A stretch of 64,000 bases of DNA from Rhodocollybia butyracea (Eukaryota; Basidiomycota; Agaricomycetes; Agaricales; Omphalotaceae): positions 181,301 to 245,300 of the forward strand of contig JADNRY010000077.1 of NCBI GenBank assembly GCA_015501585.1, in the 5' to 3' direction. Shown here one piece after another: positions 1-11,308 of the stretch. How positions within the stretch are numbered: the first letter of the stretch is position 1; every line of letters begins with the position of its first letter. The notes below the pieces were generated by a model, which did not search any database, was not told the origin of the DNA, and worked only from the letters and a program-made list of their open reading frames with translations. The position numbers and the translations under genes are program-made.

Positions 1-396
1 TTCGCCTTGGCGAGTATGGCTCACGAATGTGCAGTCATTGATAGTGGTTGTAGATTGTTCATAGTTGGGAGGTAAGTATCCATCTGAACGCTCTGAATAC
101 TTGGATGAACTTTCTGTAGGCTTCGCAAGGATATGAAAAGGGGCATGAGAAGTCAGTCGTCCCTGTGGCCGGCGGAGACACCTAGAATCTCATTAGTACA
201 TATGTATGGAACACTGATATAGCATGAAAAGCGTACTATATGGCGTGTACCGAGCACCTCTTCGGACTCCCGATGTCTGTGCAAAGTTGGACGAACTAGA
301 TAAACTAGTTTTCTCGATATCTGGCATGTCACCAGCCACGGCATAGAACTTTCCGTGAATAACCTGGAAGTCACGACTGTTTTCAAAGAAAGACAT
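1..396 (-). pseudogene. 5' exons of a NACHT/STAND NTPase gene, unit A (cut by window edge)
   Basis: The first exon on the minus strand starts at 396 and encodes a short N-terminal segment resembling the starts of the other NACHT copies here (11,308 minus and 62,152 plus): MSFFENS, then F-Y-A-V-A-G-D, an I-E-K and a Ser-rich stretch. Bases 1-60 match the exon ending in the codons for R-Q-G-E-K that precedes the NACHT core in unit C. The core (Walker A and B) would lie left of the window and is not seen. No continuous frame links the exon fragments, so I treat it as a partial, probably broken copy. It is divergent from the FHA-gene remnant at 1,171. Confidence 0.6.
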
Positions 397-1170
397 GGAT
401 CGAGAGAGAGAGAAGATCAGAATAGAGGGAACGCACGACCAGGCTTCAGACTGGCAGTACTTCGGGTTATCCTAATTACAGCATGCTACAGCTATTCCTG
501 TAGCAAAGATTTTGGGGACTCACAGGAATGAGGTGGACACGAGGCGCAGAATAGCTATATGTAGATCAATGTAAGGTTTGAATGGCCGAACCGTACGATT
601 ATAGATATCAATCCCGACAAGCCAGGATAGATACAGTGCGTAAAGGTGTGGATGCCAAGAGATGACAAGTATATAGACCTGGAAATAAGAACACCAAGAC
701 GTCGCGTCGCGTTTATGATGCATGTGTGATGCATAAGGCCACAGCGCTGAGTATTGAATATTGAGTACCCATTGAAAGCAGGATGTTCAGCTGCCTTGCT
801 ATCTCAAAGGCTTGAGCGGATCGGACTTGGAAATGATTGAGAAGAAACAAGGATTCATATCTTCATGGAGCACCAGACTGATTCCTTATAAGTAGTGCAA
901 TGGCATGATTGTATTTGGGGCAGCTAATCGTGTAGTGTTGAGAGTAGATAAAAGAGTAAGCGCATGTCTGTACTTGAAGACAAGATAAATACATGTTGCT
1001 TGTTCCATGAATTGAGGTCCGAGGAAGCCGAGTCCAAATTTGGTTGTGTCACGGCTGCATTAGCGCCCAAAAACACGGTCAAAGCTGTATCCACCCAGTG
1101 TTTGTCTTGTTCCCTCAGAAGTCTCAACGTCCCCCAGTTAACTCTCGCATTTTCCCCTTCTTATTTTCTC
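397..1170. promoter_or_regulatory. Divergent intergenic region of unit A
   Basis: No gene seen. This is the shared head-to-head spacer between the NACHT start and the FHA-gene start. It keeps a degenerate form (around 481-505) of the GCTACAGC / GCTGTAGC hairpin found intact in unit D at 62,031-62,052, and blocks such as GTATTTGGGGCAGCTA that recur in the other units. A promoter role is inferred only from position and conservation among copies. Confidence 0.35.
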
Positions 1171-1763
1171 ATGCTTCGCAACTCAGAATGAGACTATCCT
1201 CATTCCCGTCGTGACCACAACGACCAGACCGAAGTATCCAAAAGAACATCTTCAACGGAATGAAGCCTCTGCCAGCTACAGATGCGAAGAGAGCTGCTAT
1301 GGATACAGCCAAGAGTGTGAACAAAGAAGAGTGATAAGACAGAAATGACAAATACCGCAGAAACCGCCTTGGTCGAGATCACCTCTCTCACCTCATTCTC
1401 GTTCCCACTCCCGCTCTGCTCCACCTCTGGTTCAGAATTCTCAGTAAACAAGGCTAGACAAAATGTCTCTTCCGATCTTTTGGCAGCAGAAACCAACACT
1501 GTGCAAAGTGTAGATGGGGAGAATAACGTTGTTGAAGTATAACGAACCGCCGGAAGCGCAGAGACCAGTGTTAAGATGGTGGGTGAAGAAAGACTCGGTG
1601 AGTTTGTGGTGCTGTTGGAATTTGTACTACTTTACTGAGTCGAGGCAATTGCAGAAAGACTACATATCCAGCAATAAAGCGCACATCTCATCAGAAGAGA
1701 CTGTCTCTTGCAGATATTCCTATCGAGTATCCCTCATGTTCCAAGCAACATGTTGTAATACAA
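1171..1763 (+). pseudogene. Truncated SNIP1/Pml1-type FHA gene, copy A
   Basis: Matches the intact gene at 61,178-60,080 over the Arg/Ser-rich N-terminal exon and the second exon. Recognisable blocks are the N-terminal ML/PR-x-S-E/D start, an A-A-E-T-N-T-V-Q-S-V-D-G block near 1,486-1,517, and a degenerate A-Y-L-I-G-R-D / P-S-C-S-K-Q-H block near 1,660-1,760. A TGA falls early in exon 1 (MLRNSE, then stop) and frames change several times. The copy stops right after the exon that ends V-I-Q; the last three exons of the FHA domain are absent. The same end point is seen in copies B and C. Confidence 0.75.
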
Positions 1764-2421
1764 TGTAGCACAATTGACTTGCCTTTTTTACCGTCATCAC
1801 CCTCACCGTCTTTTCCTACTTTTTTTCACCCTGTTTGGTCTCATGCATCGAGTTGATTTCCAGTTGGAAATATATTCGCAGTTCTCCATTCCAATAGGTG
1901 TAAGGAATGTGTTCATGGTGACGGGATCGATCCTGATTGACCGAGTGATAACCTGCCCAAGGAATGATACTTACTCAAGCGACGTTGCCCATTATCGAGG
2001 ACCAAACTTTGTGGGGATGTGTGCACGGTACTAATAACCTATTTGTTACCTACTTTCAACCACTATGTAACAGCTCTTTAGATTTTCTCGCTGTCTTCCT
2101 CTGGACCAACCAACCTCACGTCGTGGTAGTATCGTCCAAGGGGAAAGAACCTTCTTACACGGGCTCGCATGGGTCTGCTCTCCACGCCAACTCACTAAAA
2201 CTTGGGCGTAGCAACTGGTTGTGGCCAGTATAGAGATGTGATTCCAGCGCAATGAGAAGGTCCTTTTGGGTAGGTCCAGTATCAGCAAATTAATTGACTG
2301 ACAATAGATATGAGCTCTCGCCTAGCGCCATCTTTCGCATGGACGGGAGTCATCTAGGTGGGGAATGAAACAATACCCATCATCCCGGTCACACGTCCAA
2401 TGTCATTATTGAAGCAGCGAG

Positions 2422-3105
2422 TTGGGGATCATTGATCGTCGTTCGATGGATGAAGACATGGAGGAGGAACGACGACGGCAGCAGCGGTCGCAAAGTGCTT
2501 GGGATTTGTTCAATGATCAAGGGGGTGATCATTCAGCTGTGACGGATGATAGAAGTAGATCAAGAGGGCGGGTTGGAGCCGCTCATGGGGAGAGTTCGGG
2601 TGAACGTGAAAGAGGAAGGGTAGCTCGAGGTGCAGAGAGGCATGCATCTCCCTCGCGGTCGAGATTACGGCGATAGTCTACACAGAGGCGACCCAACTAT
2701 ATGGAAGACGATAACACTGGCGGATCGGATGAAGCTCCAGATGGTGCAGATGAACAAGGAAACCTGACCCGATGTCGTAGTATCTAGTCACCAGACACGA
2801 CCCCGACGGAAACCAGCACCAGAGGAACGACCTCCGGCCAATGCACACGCCCACACACACACACATGCTGTACCAGCACCACACCCACAAATACCAAAGA
2901 CGCCGAAAACACCTAAAACGCGAGAGAGATCCGACCTCGAGTCGCGATCTTCCCGCGAATCGACGTCGTCTGAAGACGAGCTGAGGATCACTGCGGACGG
3001 CGTGGGCGGTGTTGGCATCGAAGAAGCGGGTGCATACCCCGGCTATGGCCGGTACGTCTGCCTCTGCGGCTGCGGCTGAGGGGGCGAAGCGGAGACGGAA
3101 GTGGT
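2422..3105 (+). pseudogene. Unrecognised Arg/Ser-rich gene remnant, copy A
   Basis: I do not recognise the family. From 2,422 an 84-residue frame reads M-G-I-I-D-R-R-S-M-D-E-D and becomes Arg-rich and Ser-rich (R-S-R-S-R-G-R, S-P-S-R-S-R-L-R-R). It ends at a stop. Further frames continue with a Thr/Pro-rich stretch, I-P-K-T-P-K-T-P-K-T, and an acidic S-S-E-D-E-L block up to about 3,105. The same order of blocks occurs at 7,085-7,722. Shared blocks plus stops and frame changes in both copies indicate two pseudogenes of one ancestor. The composition suggests a nuclear or RNA-associated protein, but that is only an inference. Confidence 0.45.
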
Positions 3106-3604
3106 AGATAGTTGAAAGTGAGCGATTTTTTTTTTTTTTTTGGAGGGGCACGCGCTTGTCTGAAGAGTCGTATGACATTGTCATAGCTTCAGTGGTGCGA
3201 ATATAAGTGCAAGGGGCATGGCCCTCGTGCACTCTTAAACAAGTGAGCAATTTTTCCTTTTGTTCGTTGCTGTTCGTTAGCGGGGATACCTTTCTCGTCC
3301 TTTCTCGCTCTTCTGTATCGCTCCTAGTTCCCTTCGACTGAACCACCTCCTATGACACGTTTGCGCTGTGTTCCAATTCTTGTGCTATGATATGTTACCC
3401 TTCAATCCCTCATTCCATCTTCTGTCTCTCCTGAGTTTGCATTTCTTTAACATAGTCATTTGCATCCTACATTGCTGTGGCATTTTCCTCACTGTTGTAT
3501 TACTTTGTTCATCCATCCTCATTTTCAGATAGGATTCTGCATTATCTGAGTCATTATTTCTACATTTTTCAACTAATCATTAGAGGATGTGAGTCTACAA
3601 GAAT

Positions 3605-3688
3605 TTGAATGACAAACAGGCAAGATAATTAGACTTTTACTAAGGATCCTTAGTAAAAGTCTAATTATCTTGCCTGTTTGTCATTCAA
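3605..3688. repeat. Perfect 84-bp palindrome (42-nt arms, no spacer)
   Basis: Bases 3,605-3,646 are the exact reverse complement of 3,647-3,688, with a BamHI-like GGATCC at the centre. Complementarity ends abruptly at 3,604/3,689. It lies just right of the end of repeat unit A and left of the gene at 3,821-4,687. A fold-back transposon end, a MITE-like element or an assembly join could each produce this; no clear target-site duplication is visible. Confidence 0.95.
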
Positions 3689-3820
3689 TAAGTACAATAT
3701 TGAATATAATGATACAACAATGACAATCTCTACAAAAAAGCATGCGACACTTTAGAACAAGGAGGAATAAGTTTTTGGAATGGATGAAAATGACATGAAG
3801 CTCACATTAGGGAATTGGGA

Positions 3821-4687
3821 TCATTCAGATTCCTCGGTGAAGATGGCAAGATCTGATCCAGCTGAAGCTTGTATTAAGAAAGGGATTAGAAGGTTTTGTA
3901 TAGAGCACTCACAGTTGACCAGAAGGAGGCTCTTTTGGTCCCTGGATTGAGCCCCAATGGTGGTGTATCTGAAGTTGAATATCAGATGATACAGCTCTGT
4001 GAGCTGTTGATGGTCAGGAGAGTTTTCTTCAAGTTCCAAGAATGTTGCCAGCTGCTCAGCTGTGACCTCATGAGCGGCATCATTGTGTTGGGCCACAATA
4101 TCTACCACCTGGAAAGCAGCATAGTAAGTACACTATAGCCAAGAATTTCAGCACAAAACAAAATGTACCTCCTGTTTTAACCAACATAGAATTTCTGGTG
4201 TTACAGCTGCTCTTCTTGTAATGACATCCAATGTCAGAAAGCTGTATGCTGCAGATGGACGAGCTGCCAGTGCAGCTTCATACAGCTGCTTGTCAGATGC
4301 CGACTCTGGAAAGACTGTCTCTGTTCCAGGCGCAGGAAGCCGGTGATGTCGTAAGTACCATGCTCTGGCTTTTTTTCTTCGATCCTCTTCATCACCCACT
4401 GCTAATGACCGAAAAATTTTGTCGACTTCAGCTAACTTGGCAGGTGTATCGAGCATGGAAGAAAAAGCCGGATCGTGGGTTGCCCAGTATATTCGCATGG
4501 CGCCACCCTTCACAATATGAGAACGATATATGTTTTGAACAATCGGGGCGTAGAGGGAGACGCGGCGCTGGAGAAGGTCGTGTTCGCCCCGGAGTCTGTC
4601 AAAGTCTTGACGGTCTCGACGGCGTTCGTCCTTGAGTTCGTGTAACTCCTGAGTTAAGGCTGCAACGGCTGTGGCGAGATCTGCCAT
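3821..4687 (-). CDS. Hypothetical protein with N-terminal coiled coil, two exons
   Basis: The start is taken at the ATG at 4,687 (M-A-D-L-A-T-A-V-A-A-L), with exon 1 4,687-4,169 and exon 2 4,108-3,821. The 60-nt intron between has GT (GTACAT) and AG (TTTCCAG) ends and joins the frame as W-L-K-Q-E | V-V-D-I-V. The product is about 268 residues. The first 50 or so residues look like an amphipathic coiled coil (ELHELKDERRRDRQDFDRL), followed by a mixed globular region containing K-A-R-A-W-Y-L-R-H-H and A-A-R-P-S-A-A-Y. No enzymatic motif is recognised. The intact frame between duplicated pseudogenes makes it stand out. The phrase Q-R-R-V-S-L loosely resembles the coiled-coil remnants at 13-15 kb, so they may be distant relatives (inference). 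Confidence 0.6.
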
Positions 4688-4869
4688 CGTGATGATGGTA
4701 AGCTTAAAGGACTTTTCTTCTCGGATAATGAGCAACAAAAGGGGTTCACGTGGCTTGCTGACATTGTTCGATTAGATTATTAGGAGTAATCAGCATTGGA
4801 AATCGTTGTAAAGTATAATGATAGTGTCTGTTCTTCGAAGGAATAGTCGTATAGAGAAGCTATGTACGT

Positions 4870-5172
4870 AGTACAATGCCACTCAGAAGTCCATTCCTCC
4901 CTCGGAGTCCCTGTGGCCCAGTGGGAACACCTTGAATCTCATGAGTACACACGGAACAGTGATATAATAAACGAAAGGCGCACAATTATATGGGTGTAAC
5001 GAGCACCTCTTCCGGTCACTTCTCTGAACTCCCGATGTTTGGAAGAACTAGACGAATTCGAACTAGCCTTCTCGATATCCATGTCATCAGCCACGGCATA
5101 GAATTTTCGGCGAATAACCTGGAAGTCATGACTATTTTCAAAGGACGTGGAGAGCGAAAAGAGGGAACGCAC
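4870..5172 (-). pseudogene. 5' exon fragment of a NACHT/STAND gene, unit B
   Basis: The minus-strand frame contains S-F-E-N-S-H-D-F-Q-V-I-R, K-F-Y-A-V-A-D-D and I-E-K-A-S followed by Ser-rich sequence. This is the N-terminal exon shared by the NACHT copies. Left of 4,870 the homology stops and no NACHT core is present: the neighbour is the unrelated gene at 3,821-4,687. Unit B therefore holds only the orphaned 5' end. Confidence 0.6.
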
Positions 5173-5782
5173 AAGCGTGCTTCAGACCAGCAGTACTCTT
5201 CGGGTTATCCTGATCACAGAATTCCTGTAGCATAACTTTGGGGACTCGACGAAGGCAGAGAATGTAGAGGTACATCGATGTAAGATATGGCTAAACTGTA
5301 CGATGATAGATCTCATATCCGATAGGCCAGAATGGATACACCGAGTAAAGGTGTGGATGTATGTTGGAGTCTTAACTCGCCGAAGATGACAAGTATCCAG
5401 ACTTGAAGATATGAAACCATCGCGTGCGTTGATGATGTAAATATGAGGCCGCCAGCATTGAATATTGAGTACTCTTGGACCACACAATGTTCAACTGTCA
5501 TTTGAGTGACTCGGACTCAGCGACTCGTACTTGAGGCAGGTTGAGGTTGGTATTTGGGGCAGCTAGTCGTGTAGTGTCGAGAGTAGATAGAAGAATAAGA
5601 GAGTCTTCAGTGGTTGAGCTGACTCTACATAGAGACAGGATAAGAAAAGGTTTTGTTGCTCGTTCCATGTATTGAGGTAGCTAGCTTGGGTGACTAGCCG
5701 TCCAAATTTTGTTAACAAGAGCGGTTGTATTAGCGCCCAACGTTTTAGCGGTCCGCTTCTCTGTTTTCAACCGCCGTTTGGT

Positions 5783-6460
5783 ATGCCTCGCAACTCAAAC
5801 CGAGGCTACTCTCATTCCTGTCGTGACCACCACCCTGGATCCGGATGACAAGAGACTACCATTCCGATAGAAGCTATTTAAATGAACAACATAGACGGAA
5901 CGATGCCTCCTCCAGCTACAGGCGCGAAGCAGCCAAGAGGAACGTGAAAACGAACGAAGAAGAGACAGAGAGCGATATGACAGAAAAAAGACTCTGATTC
6001 CCGCAAAAGATTACCCAGAAAACCTTCCGAAACTCCTCGTTCACAACGTCGGCTGAGATCACTTCATTCGCCTTATTCTCGTTCCCACTCTCCCTCCCGC
6101 TCGTTCAAAATCCCCAGCAAACAAGAAACCAAATTTCGGCTCTTTCGGCCTTTTGGTAGCAGAAACCAACACCGCAGCTATGCAAAGTTTAGATGGGAAG
6201 AATAGTATGGTGTTGAAGTATAACGAACCATCGGAAGCAAGGAGACTAGTGTTAGGAAGGTAGTTACATGTCTTCAAGGGTGAAAAGATACTTGGTGAGC
6301 TTCCAGTGCTGTCGGAATTTGTGCTAGCTTACTGAATCGAGGCGATTGCAGACGTACGACATATTCAACGAAAAACGCATACCTCGTCGGAAGAGACCAT
6401 TTCGTTGCAGATATTTTATATCGAGCATCTCGTGCTCCGAACAACACGCTGTAATACAAC
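5783..6460 (+). pseudogene. Truncated SNIP1/Pml1-type FHA gene, copy B
   Basis: Begins with the codons for M-P-R-N-S-N-R-G-Y-S-H-S, matching the start of the intact gene at 61,178. It keeps the Arg/Ser-rich part in broken frames (GDHFIR/LILVPTLPPA region near 6,060-6,110), then A-E-T-N-T and K-Y-N-E-P-S-E-A-R-R near 6,155-6,245. The exon 2 relic ends with S-E-Q-H-A-V-I-Q at about 6,460. Frameshifts and stops prevent a continuous protein. As in copies A and C, the last FHA exons are missing and are replaced by a shared non-FHA sequence starting TTGACTTG. Confidence 0.75.
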
Positions 6461-7084
6461 GTAAATGTAGCACAATTGACTTGTTTCTTTTTTACCATCG
6501 CCCTTGCTGTCTTCTCCTACTCTCGCTCATCCCGTTTAGCCCTGTTCGTCGCGTCCAATGGAGATCTCCAGTAAGAAATGGATCTGTAAGTTCTCTGTTC
6601 CGATAGGTGTAAGTACAGTGTGATGAGGATCGATCGTGGTAGACTGAGGCATAACCTGTCCAAGAAATGATACGTACTGAAGCTACGCTGTCCAGATGAT
6701 GGATCTAAAGGTAGGTCATGCATGTATTGGTACGGTCACATTGAACTTCCAGGAACCCGCTTTACTGACAATCACTAACAGCTCTCTAGATTTCCGCGCC
6801 GTCTTCCTCTCGACCTCCCTCATGCCGTGGTAGCATAGTCCAAGGGATCGGAACTCTCTTATACGGGCTCGCATGGCTCTGCTCTTGTCAACTCACCAAA
6901 AACTTGCGTGGCGAGTAGAGAGATGTGATTTCAGCGCGATGGAAAGGTCCTTTTGGGTCTCAGCAAATCGATTGATCGTGGCCGACAACAGTTATGAGCT
7001 CTCGCCTAGCGCCATCTTCGCATGAACGGGAATCATCATCTAGTTGCGGAATGGAAAAAGCTACCGTCATCCCAGTTACACGTC

Positions 7085-7722
7085 AGACGCAATTATTGAA
7101 CCAGCAAGATGGGGATCATCGATCATCGTTCGATGGATGAAGACAGGGAGTAACGACAACAGCAGCAGCGATTCCAAAATGCTCGGGATCTCTTTGGTGA
7201 TCAAGGGGATGATCATTCAGGTGCGACAGAGAATAGATTGAGAGGGAGGGGGCGGGTCAGAGCTAAGGAGAGTTCGGGTGAATGTGAAAGAGGGAAAAGG
7301 GCCGCCCGAGCAGAGGTATCGTCTTGCTCCCGGTCGAGATTACGGCGAAAGTATACGCAGAGGAGATCCGACTCCGTCGGAGACAATGACACTTTGGAAT
7401 GTCAAGGTGCAGAGGAACATGGGGAACCCCGACCTGATGTCGTCCATCAAAATTTCAAACCCGTCTCCCGACATCCCGACGGAAACCAGCACCGGAGGAA
7501 CGACCTCCTCTGGTCAAGACACACACACGCTGTACCAACGCCAATACCAAAGATACCCAAAACGCGAGAGGTCCGACCCCGAGTTGCGGTCTTGAAGACA
7601 AGCTGGTGATCACTGCGGACAGCGTGGGCAGTATTGGCGTCCAAGAAGCGGGTGCAGACCCCAGTTATGGTTGGCACGTCTGCGGCTGCGGCTGAGGGAG
7701 CAAAGAGGAGACGCAAGCGGTA
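7085..7722 (+). pseudogene. Unrecognised Arg/Ser-rich gene remnant, copy B
   Basis: Counterpart of 2,422-3,105. It keeps the region encoding I-I-D-H-R-S/S-M-D-E-D, an Arg-rich stretch near 7,230-7,345, I-P-K-T/Y-P-K-R-E-R-S-D near 7,545-7,580 and the G-A-K-R-R-R-K-R-like end at 7,705-7,722. The early stop (GACAGGGAGTAA at 7,141) and frame changes break it. Two overlapping frames (7,238-7,609 and 7,278-7,595) stay open because the composition is Arg/Ser-rich. Function unknown. Confidence 0.4.
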
Positions 7723-8309
7723 GTCTTTTCCTTCTGTTCGTTGTTAGTCAACGCGGCGGTACCTTTCTCGTCCTTCTGTAGCCCTCCTATTTCCCTTCGA
7801 TTGGACCACCTCCCACGACACGTTTGCTCTACGTTCCAATTTCCTCGTGATACCTTACCTTTCAACTCCTCATTCCTTTTTCTGTCTCTCCCGAGTTTGT
7901 GTTTCCTTCACCTTCGGTTGCATCCTGCATTGTCGTGGCATTTTCCTGGCTGTTGTATCACTTCTGACACTTCATCCATCCATTCTGGTTTCCAGATAGG
8001 ATTCTGCATCATCGCTATATCTACAATGTATTTCTATACCGCCCAGTGCCTCAACTCTCTTTCAAAGACACGATATATAGAAAATTGGTAACAAATATCC
8101 GCTCAACTCTCGCAAATCCCATCGTTTAGCACGATGAAATCTCATGTCGTATTTTCCGGACCTGGATCGGGGTTGGCTATGTAGATTCAGCCTGTAATGG
8201 ATTCTCTCCAAGTCCTCGTATCTCGCATGTTATTCGCTGACACCCACTTCAACTTACTAAGTATTGGGGATCAGAGTGAACTCAAAACTTATTCAGCAAC
8301 TTCTTTGAT

Positions 8310-11308
8310 CTAACCCAATACTAGGGACGAAAGATGTTTTTCCCAATCTCTTTCAGCCTCCTCAGCATCAAAGCTATGCTCTTGCCAGTCTCTAGCCTGG
8401 ATATCAGCCAGATATTGTGCCCAACATGTTATCACTTCATGTGGAGGGTCAGGAAATGACTGTTATAAAAAAATGAGTCTCAATAATCCTTGGCCTAATG
8501 TACTTATATTCTGGACCCTCACCTTAAGCCACTGCAAAACATGGTAGATTTCCTTTGCATTAACTTCTGGGAGTTGGGATGGGTGAAGGCTCCCAATGTC
8601 ATGAAGGAGTTCATTGCAAGACGGAGACAATCTGACAAAGAAAACCCACTTGAAATAATCCTGGATTTCAAGCCAGCTATATTGTAGGGTTGTGAGGGAA
8701 TATGATGTATTATCTGCAATGCTATTACTGACCTCACACCCTTAAGCTTGCCAGCACGAATGTCCTTTCCTATCTGGATACTTCGATGTGCCAAATCCTG
8801 GCACAATGATGGCCAGGGTAAACCCTTCCCCTTTAAATAATAGATCTCGCATGCAATGCCAAAGATCAGAAAACAGTGCTCTATTTCTGCCAATATTTGA
8901 GCGAAGGCAAAGAATATTTGACCTAAGGTCACTCCAGGAAAAATCTAAGAGTAATTGGATGGTGCTGCTTGATATTATTGATTTCCAGCCCAATTTCCAG
9001 CTGCTGGTTGACAGCACTAGCAAGCAAAGCAAACGAGGAAGTTCACCAGACTGTGATAAAATTTGGCGAGAAAATGATGAAGACACTGCCTGGGTGGATG
9101 GCGCCAGATTGCTGGCTATTGTGACAATAAAATTCATATATTGATGGTCTTCCCAAAGTTGTATCAAATCTGCAGGTGCTGGATGAATTTCCTTGGTGGA
9201 TGTCAGGATTATCATGTGAAGAAGGTAAAAAAAAAAAACAACTAACTCTCATCCAAGTTAACATTGCCTGTAGTGAATCACTGGAAAGCCAGTAGATGTA
9301 ATCCAGATTAACACATTGAATCAAAGGCAAGCAGTTCTGCAGAAGCAGAAGGAGGCAATGAAGCAATGAAGTGAGGAAACCGTTGTTGAGGGGACCTTAA
9401 TGATAAATAGTAGATACATGAGATTCCACAACCCCTCAAAAGAAAAAGACACACTGTGGATGCCCATGACGATCTTGATACCCATGAGCCAATGATCTCA
9501 GGATAGAACAAGCCAGATCCATGCGATGATGTAGACTACCAACATAGAAATTTTGGGATCGCTTTGAGTCACCTAGGAAATCATAAAAAGATGCATGGTG
9601 GGTGGATATTGCATCCCACGGGAAACCACTAAACGTTGGATTTTCTTCTGATGGCAGATTAAATATTGAATGAAGATTACGCAGAAATAAACGTGTATCC
9701 CCAATTTCCAGCCCAAGCAGTTTATCGAGGCCACGGGCAGAGAACCTAAAGTTTGTCAGAGCACAGAGAATTGAAATTAGTTTGGGGTGCTTGGCAATGG
9801 GAACAGTGGAAAGGATGTTGATGTAAAGCTGGTCAAGTGTATCAAATGCTGAATCTTGATCCTTCATGACAATAGCCAGCTGCTCTGTTGGGCGGTAGTT
9901 TTTGTCATCGATAAATTTTATAATGGTAGATGCATAGATAAAATAGCCAGATGACTTCTCCACAAGTTTATTGAGGACTATGGGCAAAGGCCATGGGAGG
10001 GGGATGGCGGCCATAATCTGATGGTGCTCATGATGAATTCGAGCAAATTCGTCAAGGAAATATGTTCGGACATCGCTGAATGACTGCTCTACATTAAGTG
10101 CCTGGTAGACACCATAATATACCGGTGATTCAAACATCTCACGAATATGGGCCTCCGGTCTGCTGGCAATGATGATTCGAAGAGGACGGGGGTGTTCTGT
10201 GAAAGAATTTCTGATTGCGCGCAATATTTCCAGGTGAAAATCTTGACCTTCGCACTCATCGAGACCATCAATGAGTATCGTAAGAGGGCTTCGTCCGGGT
10301 GCATACGACAAGGCTCAGAAATCAGCTTTTGCAGCTGAGTCTCGATGGACCTCGCAAGAATAGATGGATCGGCTTCCACCACTTGAGATATTGGGACTTT
10401 CAGCCAAGGAACACTGATCGCAAGCTGATACGCAATGGTCACAAATAAGACTTTTGCGTTGCCGCGGGTTTGATGACCTCGTTTGAAAAAGAAGCAACCT
10501 CCGAGGCGGCCAGTACTCTGCAGTTGGTGAGAGAGCGTTCGCATGATAGCAGACTTCCCTGCACCTGCCGGTCCGAATAACCATAGAATGCAAGAACTAG
10601 CGGGGTCTGTTTCTTGTGACCACTTCTGCAGATCTTCGAGCATTTTCATACGGGTTTCAGGATGGCATCTTGGCTGGGGGAAGCTCTCCACTGAGTCGTG
10701 CAGGGCTTCCAATGCCGCGACACTATGTAGTTTATCGATTCCTGTATTCGGTTTTCAATCCTAAAAGGAAAAGTCTTTCTCATTCAACGCACCTTTTTCG
10801 CCTTGGCGAGTATTACTCACAAATGTGCAATCGTTGATGGTGGTTGTGGGACGAATATGGGAATCCATTATACGGGGAGGAGCCAAGGAGAGGAACTGTC
10901 CCGAGCCGGGGTACAGTGAAACCATAGTTCCGGAGAGCTGGGATTGCGGTAATCGCTGGGGAAAGGATGTACTGTCGAATGTCGCAATGTCTGAGGTCAT
11001 TAAGGTACCTGATTTTTCAAGCTCCTCGAGATGAGAAGAGGCATGTGAAGCCAATCGTCTCCGAGGCCGGGTGGAAACATCTAGAATCTCCCGAGTATAT
11101 ATTGAACACTGAAATAACAAGCAAAAAACGTACTGTATGGGCTGTACCGAACACCTCCTGGCTCACTTCTCTGAGTTCGCAGTGTTTGTACAAAGTCGGC
11201 CCGGGAGGAACTAGATGAACTAGCTTTCTCGATATTCACGTCCCCGGCCACGGCATAGAAGTTCCCTCCGATAACCTCAAAGCGTTGACTGTTTTCGAAG
11301 AAGGACAT
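8310..11308 (-). pseudogene. NACHT/STAND NTPase (mushroom NLR-like), unit C, frameshifted
   Basis: Reads leftward from ATG 11,308. The N-terminal exon has F-E-V-I-G-G-N-F-Y-A-V-A-G-D-V-N-I-E-K. After two or three small exons, the core exon opens G-I-D-K-L-H-S-V-A-A-L-E-A-L-H-D-S near 10,745. Walker A is LWLFGPAGAGKSAI (about 10,580-10,540), then G-C-F-F-F-K-R-G-H, and Walker B is ILIDGLDECEG (about 10,285-10,250). Downstream are the S-G-Y-F-I-Y-A-S-T-I-I-K-F and H-H-A-S-F-Y-D-F-L motifs typical of this family. The C-terminal part continues through L-I-Q-L-W-E-D-H (about 9,140) to H-V-L-Q-W-L-K | S-F-P-D-P-P-H-E-V and a TAG at 8,310. A 1-nt loss relative to copy D near 10,276-10,296 shifts the frame between Walker A and B. 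A second shift lies near 9,320-9,440. Such proteins are thought to act in fungal self/non-self recognition; this copy is probably inactive. Confidence 0.75.

Larger units (their letters stand above)
1..3580. repeat. Segmental repeat unit A (NACHT 5' end / SNIP1 remnant / Arg-Ser-rich remnant)
   Basis: This stretch is collinear with 4,870-8,020 (unit B), in part with 11,000-12,850 (unit C), and inverted with 60,460-62,900 (unit D). Gene order and many intergenic stretches match, including the tail with the Arg/Ser-rich gene and its C/T-rich 3' region ending near 3,580, which A and B share. Divergence is clearly visible by eye (many substitutions and small indels), so the duplication is not recent. 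A T16 run lies at 3,126-3,141. Confidence 0.75.
4870..8020. repeat. Segmental repeat unit B
   Basis: Collinear with unit A: NACHT 5' exon (minus), spacer, FHA-gene remnant (plus) at 5,783, Arg/Ser-rich remnant at 7,085-7,722, and a C/T-rich 3' tail (7,730-8,020) that matches 3,250-3,570. The sequence differs from A by many small changes. From 8,021 to 8,309 I see no gene or repeat. Confidence 0.7.

Noticed and set aside
2678..3346. 222-codon open frame on the minus strand
   Set aside because: Antisense to the Arg/Ser-rich remnant; openness follows from biased composition and includes a T16/A16 run coding for Lys. No domain.
8742..9215. Separate gene for the 157-codon minus frame
   Set aside because: It is the C-terminal exon of the NACHT copy C (L-I-Q-L-W-E-D-H pattern), not an independent gene.
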